The translations under genes and the position numbers were made by a program. Of a stretch of DNA of 64,000 bases, positions 9,763-18,452 are shown in pieces. Under the pieces are notes generated by a model. That model saw only the letters and a list, made by a program, of their open reading frames with translations. It ran no database searches and was not told where the DNA came from. The stretch's first letter is position 1. Every line of letters starts with the position of its first letter. Where the stretch lies: the NCBI RefSeq assembly GCF_014861365.1, contig NZ_RRYW01000002.1:1-64000 (forward strand), given 5' to 3'. The DNA is from Psychrobacter sp. FME6 (GTDB lineage Bacteria > Pseudomonadota > Gammaproteobacteria > Pseudomonadales > Moraxellaceae).

Positions 9763-12700
9763 ATGCTGACAAAAAATACCCCGCCCAATAACTCATCAGA
9801 TGAAGATCCAGCACAACGCGATGCCCGTGCAGTCAAACGTTGGTATCCGCTGTCATTTTTGATCAAACTGTCTGTGCTCATTCTCATCGTATTGGCGATT
9901 ATGTTCGCCATATTTTTGTATGCGGCTGGGACAGAATCAGGCACCAAGTTTATCCTAGAGAAAATTAGTGTCGAGACGGGTATCGACTTCAAATACGGGC
10001 GCGGTAACTTGCGTGACGGTATTTGGGTGTCTGATATCGACATCAAAGCGACCGAAGATCTTGAAATATTGGTCGATAAAGCCTACGTCAAGATAGGCTG
10101 GCGCGCCGTATTTGCTAAAACAGTGCATTTGCGTGATGCCGATATACAAACCATCGAGATTATCAATAATGCGCCACCGACAGGTGAGCCGTTCGATTAT
10201 AAAACGCTACAACTACCCGTCAACTTGCGTTTCGATCAAGCCAAAATCAAAAATATCACTTATAAGCAAGTGACTAAAGAACCTGTCGTTGTCCATGATA
10301 TTGTTGCCCGTGATTTGGCATGGGTGGGTACTGAAGTCACGGTGGGTCGCGGTAATTTACAGTATGCCGATATCGTCAAGATCAACGCCTTAAAGGGTAA
10401 GATTGACTTACAAGGCGATTATCCGCTGGATCTGAGCGCCATTGTAGAAGTTAGCGCACTAGAAAAAGCCTACGTTGACCCACTGAATATTACCGCAAAA
10501 GGTACGCTAAAACGCACCGTCGGCAAGGTGCGTAGTCGTTATAACGACAGCGATGTCAGCGGTGATTTTGTGGTGCAAGGATTGGATGACGATGCACCAT
10601 TTAGGGCAAAGTTGCAATGGGATGACATCCTTATTCCTTATGCCGACAGTCAAGATATTCGTCTAAAAAGTGGTACCGCGACCGCCACTGGTGTCATCTC
10701 TGAGATACGTCTGCGTATCAACACCGAGCTGACAGCCAAAGACATTCCGTCAGGTCATTATCAAGGCCGCGCTATCATTGCCAACAGCCAGTTGCGCGTT
10801 GATCGCTTAGATGCACAAGTTCCAGCTGGAAACTTGGTACTGCAAGGTATTTTAGATTGGAAAGACAGCTTTGATGCAAAAGTACGAGCGACAGGCAGCA
10901 ATTTTGATGTTCGCCGAGCTATTCCTGATGAGTACGCCGATTTTAAAGCCTATGCCCCGCAAAAGTTAAATGGTCGACTGTCAGTACATTATCAGCAGCA
11001 AAATCTTGCTGGTAATACAGAGATTGATGCGGATTTGCGCCAGCGTGATGGCGAGCATATCAATGCTAACATTGCTCAAGGTAAAACATCAGCGAAGTCT
11101 AAACAGGTGGCACCTTGGTATATTGATGCAAAATGGCAAAATCTTATCCGCCGCGATGTCCCTAATATTGGTAATATCGATAGCCCGAGTGGGCAGGCAG
11201 ATGTCATCGTTCGTGGGTCACGATTGTCCGTTGATGCCAATGCAGTGATTAATGAGCTCAATGCCGCACCCAAAGGCAACTATGATGTGCGCGTGCGCAA
11301 AGCAGGTGATGTCATTGGTATTAACCGCCTTGATTATAATGGGATAGTGGGTGATTTATCGGGTACTGGGCAGATTCAACTGGCGAGTAACAAGCGTCCT
11401 TTAACATGGCAGGTTGACGCTCGTACCAATGGCTTACTACCCAAACAGTATCGCAGTGACTTACCGCTTGAGCGTTTGACAGGAAGTGTCAGCGCGCGCG
11501 GGCGTTTGCTAAATATCAATAAAGGCGGCATCAGTGGTCAGCGCCATATTATTACCTTGAATAATACTGACTTGCAGGCACAACTTGATGCCTCGCAGGA
11601 TGGTCGTAAGATCGGTTTGACCGGTGGCGGCGATGCCAGTGTTGATATCGTTGGTGGTGAGCTATCGGTGTTCGATGCGCGCTTTGATGGGCAAGTCGAT
11701 ACTGCTGATGTGCCAAAAGGACAGCTAGCTATCGATGCTGCTGGTACGCCAAAGCTTATCAGTATTCGAAAATTAAATTATAACGGTGAAGCCGGCGCAG
11801 TGAATGCGAAAGGTGTTATCGATTTGCGTAAAAATATCGGCTGGACGGTAGAGGGTCGTTTTGATAAATTTAATCTAGGTTATTTCTTACCCAATAATCC
11901 AGCGATTATTACTGGTGATCTGAAAACCAGTGGTGCATGGCAGAGCGCACCTAAAAATAACACCAATGCGAAAGGTCAGCTTAAAAACTTTGCCGTAAAC
12001 TTCGATGGCGTATTAGATGCTGAGCAATTGCCAGCAGGTAAGCTGACTATTAATGCCAGTGGTGATGCCCAGCTGATTCGTATCAAGCGCTTACGTCATG
12101 TAGGTGCGGCGGGCAGTATCGATGCCAAAGGCACCGTCGATGTCCGCCAAGGTATCGCTTGGGATATTGATGCGGTGATGGATCGCTTTAACGTTGGATA
12201 TTTTCTAAAAGACACCCCAAGTCTCATCACCGGAACACTCAATACTGATGGGCGCTGGAGCGACTCGCAGCAAATTGTTAATATCAAAAAAATTGACTTA
12301 AGCGGTATGTTAAAAGGCAAGCCACTGAGTGCAAAAGGCAGCTTGGCGGCAAAAATGCGTCTGCCAAAAGACTTGGCAAGTTACTTTCAACGTCTACAAA
12401 CGCAAGATGCTCAAGCGCAATACCAACAAGTCAATGCCTTAATCGATAGCTTAGATGCTGATAATTTAGTACTACGCTGGGGTGATAATTACCTCACGGC
12501 TAATGGTAACGCCAAGCAATTACAAACCAAAATAAATCTTACCAGTCTAGATCAGCTATCAGATAAGCTCGCTGGTAAAGTCTCTGGCGGTGCGACGTTA
12601 TCACAGCCAGCAGGTCAAGCGTTACCCACTATTTATATCGATTTGGTCGGTGAGCGTATTGCGCTGCCAGGCTTTATTTTGCGCCAAGGTCGAGTGCGCG

Positions 12701-14757
12701 GCAAGCTGGTTAATTTGGCAAATAGCCCCAGTCAGCTTATCGTTACGGCTGAAGGCTTAGATGCCGCTGGGCAGACATTCAAGAATATCAAAGCCTCGTT
12801 TAATGGTACTGAACAGGCGCATGTGGTCAACCTTGACGTCGCCAATGAGCAGCTCGATATTGCGGCACGTCTAAAAGGCGGTTTCGATCGAGATAAGCTT
12901 AGTTGGTCAGGTGTGATTGGTAAGGGGCGCATCAAATCTAAATACGCTACCTTGAATCAATTACAGCCAGCGCAATTAATTGTGAATTTACCTAATGAGC
13001 AAAATGGCAATAGTAACGATTTAAAAGTACAATTGGCAGCGCATTGTTGGCAGGCGACCGACCAAACTGGCAAACTGTGCTTACGTGAAAACTTGGTCGC
13101 ATCACCAGATAAAGGTGACGTCAATATCGCTTTACAAAATATAGATACTTCATTGTTTTCAGTGTTTTTACCCAAAGACATCGATTGGCATGGCAAGATT
13201 AATGGTAAAGCTATTGTCGGCTGGCAACGTGGGCGTCCACCGACCATTAACACCACGCTATATTCGGATAATGGTAAAATTGGCTTAATCCAAGAAGGGG
13301 ATAGTGCGCCAGTCACGCTGCCGTATAAGCGTATCTCGCTCATCGCTTTATCAGTCCCTGAAGGTATCAAGTTACGCTCAGATATTAATACTGGTCGCGG
13401 CGCTCGTGGTTATGCTGAAGTTGTCGTTGATCCCTACAAAGCACCTAAGCCTATTTCGGGCGCGTTGGTACTAAATGAGCTGAATCTAGCGATATTTAAG
13501 CCTTTCTTCCCAGGTATGCGCGTATTAGAAGGTAACGTCACGATGGCAGGTGGACTGGGTGGCACCTTGGACAAGCCGCAGTTTTATGGTGATGTAAAGC
13601 TCGCTGACGGTCGTATCGCTATGCTTGACTTGCCCGTAAATCTAACCAATGTTAATACTGAAGCCAAAATCCGAGGTACGCAAGCGACTATTGATGGGAC
13701 ATTCAATAGTGGTACGGGGACGGGTAAATTGGTTGGTTCGGTCAACTGGCAACAAAAGCTACAAGCCAAACTCAGCGTTATTGGCGAGCGCTTGGTCATC
13801 ACCCAACCGCCATTACTAGTGGCTGAAGTGAATCCTGATATTGACATTATTGTGCGCCCAGGTGACCGTTATGTCGATATTAAAGGTGCTGTCAGTGTGC
13901 CATCAGCGACCATCCGTCCACCAGAAGCCAGTGAAGATATCATTACCCAAACCGAAGATGCGGTCGTCCTTGATCGTCGCCTCATTGGTAATATCGATGA
14001 GGTATTGGCTATCTCAAAACCTTGGTCGATCAACGCAGATGTCGGTGTAGACTTGGGTGACGATATTAATTTCCGAGGGTTTGGTGCGGTTATTCCTCTG
14101 GCGGGTGCGATCAATATCAATCAAAATGGCACTGGTATTATGCGCGCTAAAGGGGTGGTGCAAGTATCGCGTCGTACCAACGTCAACGCTTTTGGACAGA
14201 GTTTAGAGCTGAACTATGGTCAAGTACGCTTTAATGGCGACGTGATGAAACCTAACCTGAGTATTGAGGCGGTCAAAACTATTGATGGCAAAACAGTGGG
14301 CCTACGTGTCAAAGGCAGTACTGAAAATCCAAATATTATCGTCTTTAATAATGCTGGATTGACCCAGCAGCAAGCGATGAATGCCTTGGTGACAGGTCGA
14401 ATCAATAATAAGGGCGCCACGCAAATCAGTGAGCAAGGGTTTAAATCACAAGTCACCAATAACTTAGCAGCAGCAGGACTGAGCTTTGGGCTTAGTGGAA
14501 CCCGCAGCCTAACCAATCAAATTGGTCAAGCTTTCGGTTTGCAAAGCCTCACCGTTGATGCCTCAGGTAGCAGCGAAGACACCAATGTCAATGTCACAGG
14601 TTATGTGACCCCTGACTTGTATATTCGCTACGGCGTAGGGGTGTTCAATGCTCAAAACAGCTTGTCGATTCGTTATCAGCTGACACGCCGTATCTATGTC
14701 GAAGCAACCTCAGCGGCAGAGAATGCCGTGGATGTGGTCTACAGTTGGCAGTTCTAG
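9763..14757 (+). CDS. tamB: TamB, inner-membrane-anchored translocation and assembly module protein
   Basis: TamB is an AsmA-like periplasm-spanning protein. It pairs with TamA in outer-membrane protein assembly and belongs to the family implicated in phospholipid transport. An N-terminal anchor (LIKLSVLILIVLAIMFAIFL, about residues 30-50) is followed by ~1300 residues of beta-rich repeats and the C-terminal DUF490 domain ending in VVYSWQF. At least two near-tandem repeat units of ~106 residues are visible around residues 650-860 (KFNLGYFL and RFNVGYFL mark equivalent positions). I prefer ATG 9763; an in-frame TTG at 9754 is possible, but neither has a strong ribosome binding site. The gene directly follows tamA. 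Confidence 0.93.
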   Translation: MLTKNTPPNNSSDEDPAQRDARAVKRWYPLSFLIKLSVLILIVLAIMFAIFLYAAGTESGTKFILEKISVETGIDFKYGRGNLRDGIWVSDIDIKATEDLEILVDKAYVKIGWRAVFAKTVHLRDADIQTIEIINNAPPTGEPFDYKTLQLPVNLRFDQAKIKNITYKQVTKEPVVVHDIVARDLAWVGTEVTVGRGNLQYADIVKINALKGKIDLQGDYPLDLSAIVEVSALEKAYVDPLNITAKGTLKRTVGKVRSRYNDSDVSGDFVVQGLDDDAPFRAKLQWDDILIPYADSQDIRLKSGTATATGVISEIRLRINTELTAKDIPSGHYQGRAIIANSQLRVDRLDAQVPAGNLVLQGILDWKDSFDAKVRATGSNFDVRRAIPDEYADFKAYAPQKLNGRLSVHYQQQNLAGNTEIDADLRQRDGEHINANIAQGKTSAKSKQVAPWYIDAKWQNLIRRDVPNIGNIDSPSGQADVIVRGSRLSVDANAVINELNAAPKGNYDVRVRKAGDVIGINRLDYNGIVGDLSGTGQIQLASNKRPLTWQVDARTNGLLPKQYRSDLPLERLTGSVSARGRLLNINKGGISGQRHIITLNNTDLQAQLDASQDGRKIGLTGGGDASVDIVGGELSVFDARFDGQVDTADVPKGQLAIDAAGTPKLISIRKLNYNGEAGAVNAKGVIDLRKNIGWTVEGRFDKFNLGYFLPNNPAIITGDLKTSGAWQSAPKNNTNAKGQLKNFAVNFDGVLDAEQLPAGKLTINASGDAQLIRIKRLRHVGAAGSIDAKGTVDVRQGIAWDIDAVMDRFNVGYFLKDTPSLITGTLNTDGRWSDSQQIVNIKKIDLSGMLKGKPLSAKGSLAAKMRLPKDLASYFQRLQTQDAQAQYQQVNALIDSLDADNLVLRWGDNYLTANGNAKQLQTKINLTSLDQLSDKLAGKVSGGATLSQPAGQALPTIYIDLVGERIALPGFILRQGRVRGKLVNLANSPSQLIVTAEGLDAAGQTFKNIKASFNGTEQAHVVNLDVANEQLDIAARLKGGFDRDKLSWSGVIGKGRIKSKYATLNQLQPAQLIVNLPNEQNGNSNDLKVQLAAHCWQATDQTGKLCLRENLVASPDKGDVNIALQNIDTSLFSVFLPKDIDWHGKINGKAIVGWQRGRPPTINTTLYSDNGKIGLIQEGDSAPVTLPYKRISLIALSVPEGIKLRSDINTGRGARGYAEVVVDPYKAPKPISGALVLNELNLAIFKPFFPGMRVLEGNVTMAGGLGGTLDKPQFYGDVKLADGRIAMLDLPVNLTNVNTEAKIRGTQATIDGTFNSGTGTGKLVGSVNWQQKLQAKLSVIGERLVITQPPLLVAEVNPDIDIIVRPGDRYVDIKGAVSVPSATIRPPEASEDIITQTEDAVVLDRRLIGNIDEVLAISKPWSINADVGVDLGDDINFRGFGAVIPLAGAININQNGTGIMRAKGVVQVSRRTNVNAFGQSLELNYGQVRFNGDVMKPNLSIEAVKTIDGKTVGLRVKGSTENPNIIVFNNAGLTQQQAMNALVTGRINNKGATQISEQGFKSQVTNNLAAAGLSFGLSGTRSLTNQIGQAFGLQSLTVDASGSSEDTNVNVTGYVTPDLYIRYGVGVFNAQNSLSIRYQLTRRIYVEATSAAENAVDVVYSWQF

Positions 14758-14788
14758 TAGATGAATTCTATACAGCCCCTAGTCAATC
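14758..14788. repeat. Solo end of the MITE-like element
   Basis: Beginning right after the tamB stop codon, 24 nt match the left end of the 35474-35743 element in reverse complement, including GAATTCTATACAGCCCC. An overlapping 27 nt (14762-14788) match its right end, including the outside bases GTCAATC. The body of the element is absent. Confidence 0.75.
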
Positions 14789-14792
14789 CCAT

Positions 14793-14824
14793 AAAAAACG
14801 CCTTGTAATGAAGGCGTTTTTTTA
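14793..14824. terminator. Bidirectional terminator between tamB and hemP
   Basis: AAAAAACGCCTT and AAGGCGTTTTTT form a 12-bp stem around a 6-nt loop, with A and T tracts on both sides. It can end transcription of tamB (plus) and hemP (minus). Confidence 0.9.
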
Positions 14825-14850
14825 TAGATAGGACGGTTCTTAATTTTAAT

Positions 14851-15015
14851 TTATTTGGTCAAAATTAAGCGGTTGTTGCGCGTTAGGCGTAGACGGTATT
14901 CTTCGCCTTCATGCTCGATACGTACCTCTTTGGTTAGTGCAAAAAGATGCTGTGATTGTAGAGTAGGCAGACGGTTTTCACGGCAGTTCAAATAACGGGA
15001 GATAACCATGCTCAT
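14851..15015 (-). CDS. hemP: Hemin uptake protein HemP
   Basis: This is a 54-residue ORF. Its C-terminal half has the HemP family signature: EVRIEHEGEEYRLRL followed by TRNNRLILTK. HemP proteins are small, often head haem-uptake operons, and in some proteobacteria act as regulators of haem-receptor genes. Here hemP stands alone, ending at the bidirectional terminator shared with tamB. AAAGGA lies eight bases before the ATG at 15015; a second in-frame ATG lies two codons later. A near-perfect Fur box overlaps the promoter, so expression should be iron-repressed. No haem receptor gene is present in the window. Confidence 0.9.
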   Translation of the reverse strand: MSMVISRYLNCRENRLPTLQSQHLFALTKEVRIEHEGEEYRLRLTRNNRLILTK

Positions 15016-15076
15016 AATAAATTCCTTTTGATGAAATAATTAAACAGTAAAGAGTGACAGCAAACAAGCTATTAAC

Positions 15077-15112
15077 GATAATAATTATCATTTAGATTAA
15101 GTGCTTTTGCAA
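15077..15112 (-). promoter_or_regulatory. hemP promoter overlapped by a Fur box
   Basis: On the minus strand, TTGCAA (15107-15112) and GATAAT (15084-15089) are spaced 17 bp apart as -35 and -10. The -10 is embedded in the palindrome GATAATAATTATC (15077-15089), extended by AT on one side, which matches the Fur 6-1-6 consensus. Fur binding there would block RNA polymerase when iron is plentiful. Confidence 0.85.
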
Positions 15113-15182
15113 GCTAATTAATAAAATGAATTGCAGTCATTATGTAAATTTAACTAAAGCAGGCGTTATAAAGTAAATATAT

Positions 15183-15233
15183 TAGGGCGTGTCTTCATTT
15201 AGTTGCTTTCGTTCAGATTGAGGACATGCTCTA
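15183..15233. repeat. REP-like dispersed repeat, copy 1
   Basis: AGGGCGTGTCTTCA and TTGAGGACATGCTCT are imperfect inverted ends about 20 nt apart, with TTTCGTTCAG in the right half. The same arrangement recurs at 22691-22752, and the TTCGTTCAG half at 61782-61815. It sits upstream of the Nudix-ThiE gene. Confidence 0.7.
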
Positions 15234-15294
15234 TGTCCTAGAAACATTCAGCATGCTTTAATACCTAAGTTAAAAAATAATAAAGGACAATCTC

Positions 15295-16443
15295 ATGTCA
15301 AGCCAGTCAGTCAATCCCGCCAAAAAACAAGCTGAAAACCAAGCCACAAATGAAAAAGCAACCATCGTCAATGTTGCGGTGGCAGTTATTCATTATAAAG
15401 AGCAGTATTTGCTTGGTTTTCGCAACGCGGCGCAGCATCAAGGCAATCGCTATGAGTTTGTAGGCGGCAAAATAGATGCCAATGAAAGTGCAGAGCAGGC
15501 ATTGATACGAGAAGTCGCGGAAGAGACAGGGATGGCAATCAGTGGCAATACGATCGTCAAGCTTGGGCGTCTGCATCATGATTATGGTGACAAGCAGGTC
15601 AGCTTACAGGTATATATAACAGAGCTGACAACGCTGCAATACGAGAAATATAAGTATTGCCAGCATGGTTTAGAAGGGCAGGCGCTGACATGGGTAAATA
15701 AGGATGAGTTATTAGCAGGGCAGTATTCTCTGCCGGCTGCCAACAAGACGATTCTTAAATGGTTGGCTTTGCCTACACAGATAGCGATTACCTATCCGTT
15801 AGCACATTTCAACGCGCATCCTAATCCAGAATTGGCATGGCTACAATATCATCAACAGAATGTAGCGCCAGAATCTTGGTTATATATTCGAGTCAAAGAA
15901 ACTTGTGCCGATAGTATCGCTGCACGATTAATAGAGGCACGACCAGATATCCATGTGATTGTACCCTGTGCTGTTGACAGTCAGCCTTTAGATGTTAAGG
16001 CATTGCCAGTGGCTCAAGAGATGGCGGTTAATAGCCAACCCATCAATCAAATCACTGACCGAATCGTCGCCCACCATCTGACTCATCAGGCATTGATGCA
16101 ATGCTTTAATAATAACGATGAGTTTGTATCCAGCCCACTGCTATCACAAGATTTTCCGTTGATAGTCAGTTGTCATGACGCCACTAGCATTGATGCTGCC
16201 AATCAACTGGCCAATACTCGGCTACAACAACAGCTACCACCAGTCATTGGTGCTTTTTTATCGCCTGTTTTAGCCACTCAAACACATCCTGATGCTACGC
16301 CGCTTGGTTGGGAATCATGGTCAGCGCTGGCGCAATTGGCTGACATGCCGATTATCGGTTTGGGTGGATTGTCACCCATGATGATTGACCAAGCTTTACA
16401 ATATGGTGGAGTTAGTATTGCTGGTATTCGTCAGTTTTTATAA
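15295..16443 (+). CDS. Nudix hydrolase (MutT-like) fused to a ThiE/TenI-like domain
   Basis: Residues ~22-155 are a Nudix domain with the complete Nudix box (starting GGKIDANESAEQ and running through REVAEETGM), as in MutT 8-oxo-dGTP pyrophosphatases that sanitise the nucleotide pool. Residues ~190-382 resemble thiamine-phosphate synthase/TenI, ending in IIGLGGLSP...GVSIAGIRQFL. This fusion is established in gammaproteobacteria and usually annotated as mutT; the role of the ThiE-like half is not settled. AAAGGA seven bases before the ATG supports the start. It is not part of a thiamine operon here. Confidence 0.88.
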   Translation: MSSQSVNPAKKQAENQATNEKATIVNVAVAVIHYKEQYLLGFRNAAQHQGNRYEFVGGKIDANESAEQALIREVAEETGMAISGNTIVKLGRLHHDYGDKQVSLQVYITELTTLQYEKYKYCQHGLEGQALTWVNKDELLAGQYSLPAANKTILKWLALPTQIAITYPLAHFNAHPNPELAWLQYHQQNVAPESWLYIRVKETCADSIAARLIEARPDIHVIVPCAVDSQPLDVKALPVAQEMAVNSQPINQITDRIVAHHLTHQALMQCFNNNDEFVSSPLLSQDFPLIVSCHDATSIDAANQLANTRLQQQLPPVIGAFLSPVLATQTHPDATPLGWESWSALAQLADMPIIGLGGLSPMMIDQALQYGGVSIAGIRQFL

Positions 16444-16895
16444 GGATAAAAGCCAGCATATAACCGCCGCTAAAAGTTCTTACAAAACCTATATTATAAT
16501 AGTTGTTTATCGAGTTTTTTTATGACAAACAATTGATTTTAAATCTATTTATCCAAACAGTAACTATGTGTTTGTTCTCAAGTATAGACACATAGTTACT
16601 TACAAACCGTTGCGTTTTCCTACATTGCGACACTGTTTTAATAGTCGAGTTGCCCTTAATATATATTATCGAATTAAAGAGTATCTACTCTGCTTTTTAT
16701 AAGTGAATTGCTTGTAAAAACCTTGTAAAAAGAGAAAGCTGCTCTATTAGATAAAATTTAATTTTTCGTCGCATTAGCTTTCATATTGAAAGTGTGGTTT
16801 TGAATTGATTTTAAAATTGATAATGCATAGAAAGTTGAATCATATTGAAGGCATGTATAATAAATTTTAACAACACTATTAACAATGGTATTCCT
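16444..16895. other. AT-rich intergenic region with a long-arm hairpin
   Basis: These 452 nt contain no convincing ORF. They hold a 13-bp inverted repeat (16559-16571/16588-16600) and a TATAAT at 16855-16860 that probably serves the lipocalin gene. Confidence 0.5.
16559..16600. repeat. 13-bp perfect inverted repeat
   Basis: AGTAACTATGTGT and ACACATAGTTACT are exact reverse complements separated by 16 nt. No U-tract follows on either strand, so it is not a standard intrinsic terminator. It may be an RNA hairpin or a bound operator. Confidence 0.6.
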
Positions 16896-18089
16896 ATGAA
16901 AACCAATAAGTTACCTCAATCAGCATGGTCTGATTCACAGGAAGCTGGTTCTCAACCTATGCGGACCAGCCAGTCGAGCAGCTATTATCCAAATGATAGT
17001 AAGCCGCAGACAAGCTATGCTAGCAACGATGCTAGCTACAACCATGAAAGCTCGAACGATGAATGCTCAAAAAACATCTCCTTGCAAGACAGTTGCTTTG
17101 GCTACAAAAGCGCCGCTAAAAGTCCTGTGAAAATAAAAGAGTCTGCTATGATTGATCATGATAATGCAGAAAATGACGACTTGAAGTATAGCGATATAAA
17201 TGGCTTTGATGACACAAACGATAGCAGTGCGGGTGGGTATAAAAAACCACAGAAACCTGTCAAAAACCAACCGCTAATGTCAGAGTTTTTGAATGATCAG
17301 ACAGACGCTTTAAAACACAGCACTCAAAAGCATGGCACTGAAAAAGAGGCCTTTGAAAAACAGGATTCTGAACAAAACACCCTCTCATCATATAAAGAGA
17401 TACCGGAACGCGTATTTATGAATGGCCTTATCAAGCATACGGGTATTGCCTTAGCGATTATTATACCGTTAGCCGCATTTTCAGCTTACGCGGCAACGCC
17501 ACCCGTTCAACCAACGGCTGCCCCTACTAATAATACCACCACAGTAGAAACGCTGTCTGTTGACCCTAGCACTATTATTCATAAGTCTGCAAATACGCCA
17601 ACCACAGTTGATAGTGTTGATCTCAAAAAATACGCTGGTACGTGGTATGAGATAGGTCGCTTACCGATGTATTTTCAGCGTAACTGCGCCAGTGACGTCA
17701 CGGCTAATTACACCGAAAAAACGGATGGCTCAGGTATTATCGTTACCAATAAGTGTGCAGATAAAGACGGTTCTGGTATTGTTGCTGAGGGTTTAGCGAA
17801 GCCAGCTGACGACACCGGTAGTAAGCTGAAAGTCACGTTTTTGCCGTCATGGATTCGCTGGATACCAGTCGGTCGCGCCGACTATTGGGTATTGGCACGC
17901 GACCCTGATTACAAAACTGCTTTGGTAGGGACGCCGGATAAAGACTATCTATGGTTATTGTCGCGCTCGCCAAATATCAGTCAAAAAACTTATGCCAAAT
18001 ATCGTCAAGTTGCACAGCAGCAAGGCTATGAATTAAAAGAATTTAAGTTAACCCCGCAAACCAATCAAACGGTCAGTCTGATTCCTTAA
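16896..18089 (+). CDS. Lipocalin (Blc-like) with a long N-terminal extension
   Basis: The last ~155 residues are a bacterial lipocalin: the opening motif YAGTWYEIGRLPMYFQ, then a beta-barrel with WLLSRSP near the end. This resembles Blc, which binds lipids in the envelope. It is preceded by a hydrophobic segment GIALAIIIPLAAFSAYA that looks exactly like a signal peptide, but lies ~185 residues into the ORF. The first ~170 residues are polar and low complexity. The ATG at 16896 lies 36 nt after a TATAAT box; an upstream TTG (16845) is unlikely. An internal ATG near 17420, preceded by GGAA, would give a plain secreted lipocalin and may be the real or a second start. Confidence 0.75.
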   Translation: MKTNKLPQSAWSDSQEAGSQPMRTSQSSSYYPNDSKPQTSYASNDASYNHESSNDECSKNISLQDSCFGYKSAAKSPVKIKESAMIDHDNAENDDLKYSDINGFDDTNDSSAGGYKKPQKPVKNQPLMSEFLNDQTDALKHSTQKHGTEKEAFEKQDSEQNTLSSYKEIPERVFMNGLIKHTGIALAIIIPLAAFSAYAATPPVQPTAAPTNNTTTVETLSVDPSTIIHKSANTPTTVDSVDLKKYAGTWYEIGRLPMYFQRNCASDVTANYTEKTDGSGIIVTNKCADKDGSGIVAEGLAKPADDTGSKLKVTFLPSWIRWIPVGRADYWVLARDPDYKTALVGTPDKDYLWLLSRSPNISQKTYAKYRQVAQQQGYELKEFKLTPQTNQTVSLIP

Positions 18090-18452
18090 TGATTGATGCT
18101 TAATACTTATTTTTAATGTGGATATGCATAAAGTGGAAATGCATAAATAAGATGGCAGCATCATTGGCTGCCTTTATTTTTTATCATCACTTTTTATCAT
18201 CACTGATGTTTTTTACAATCACTGGTATATTGCCATTAAATCCCATATAAGTATTAGCAGTTCGGTTATCACTAGCAAAATAGGCCGTTTTAAGCTAAAA
18301 TCTAGACGATCTAAATACTCTATTGCGAATAACCAGCACCGTTAGTGTCTGGTTGGCACACTAGAGTGACTGCTTAGACCACATATACCTATCTAATTTA
18401 ACTCTCTTTATACTTTACTGATCATACATTACTGACCATAAGGATGTTTCTC
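18090..18452. other. Intergenic region upstream of gap
   Basis: It holds the lipocalin terminator at 18145-18182 and a short direct repeat TTTTTATCATCAC (two copies around 18178-18202). The gap promoter must lie in the remainder, but I cannot place it with confidence. Confidence 0.4.
18145..18182 (+). terminator. Lipocalin terminator
   Basis: GGCAGC and GCTGCC form a stem with a 7-nt loop. An upstream AAATAA and a downstream TTTATTTTTT extend the pairing and supply the U-tract. Confidence 0.8.
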
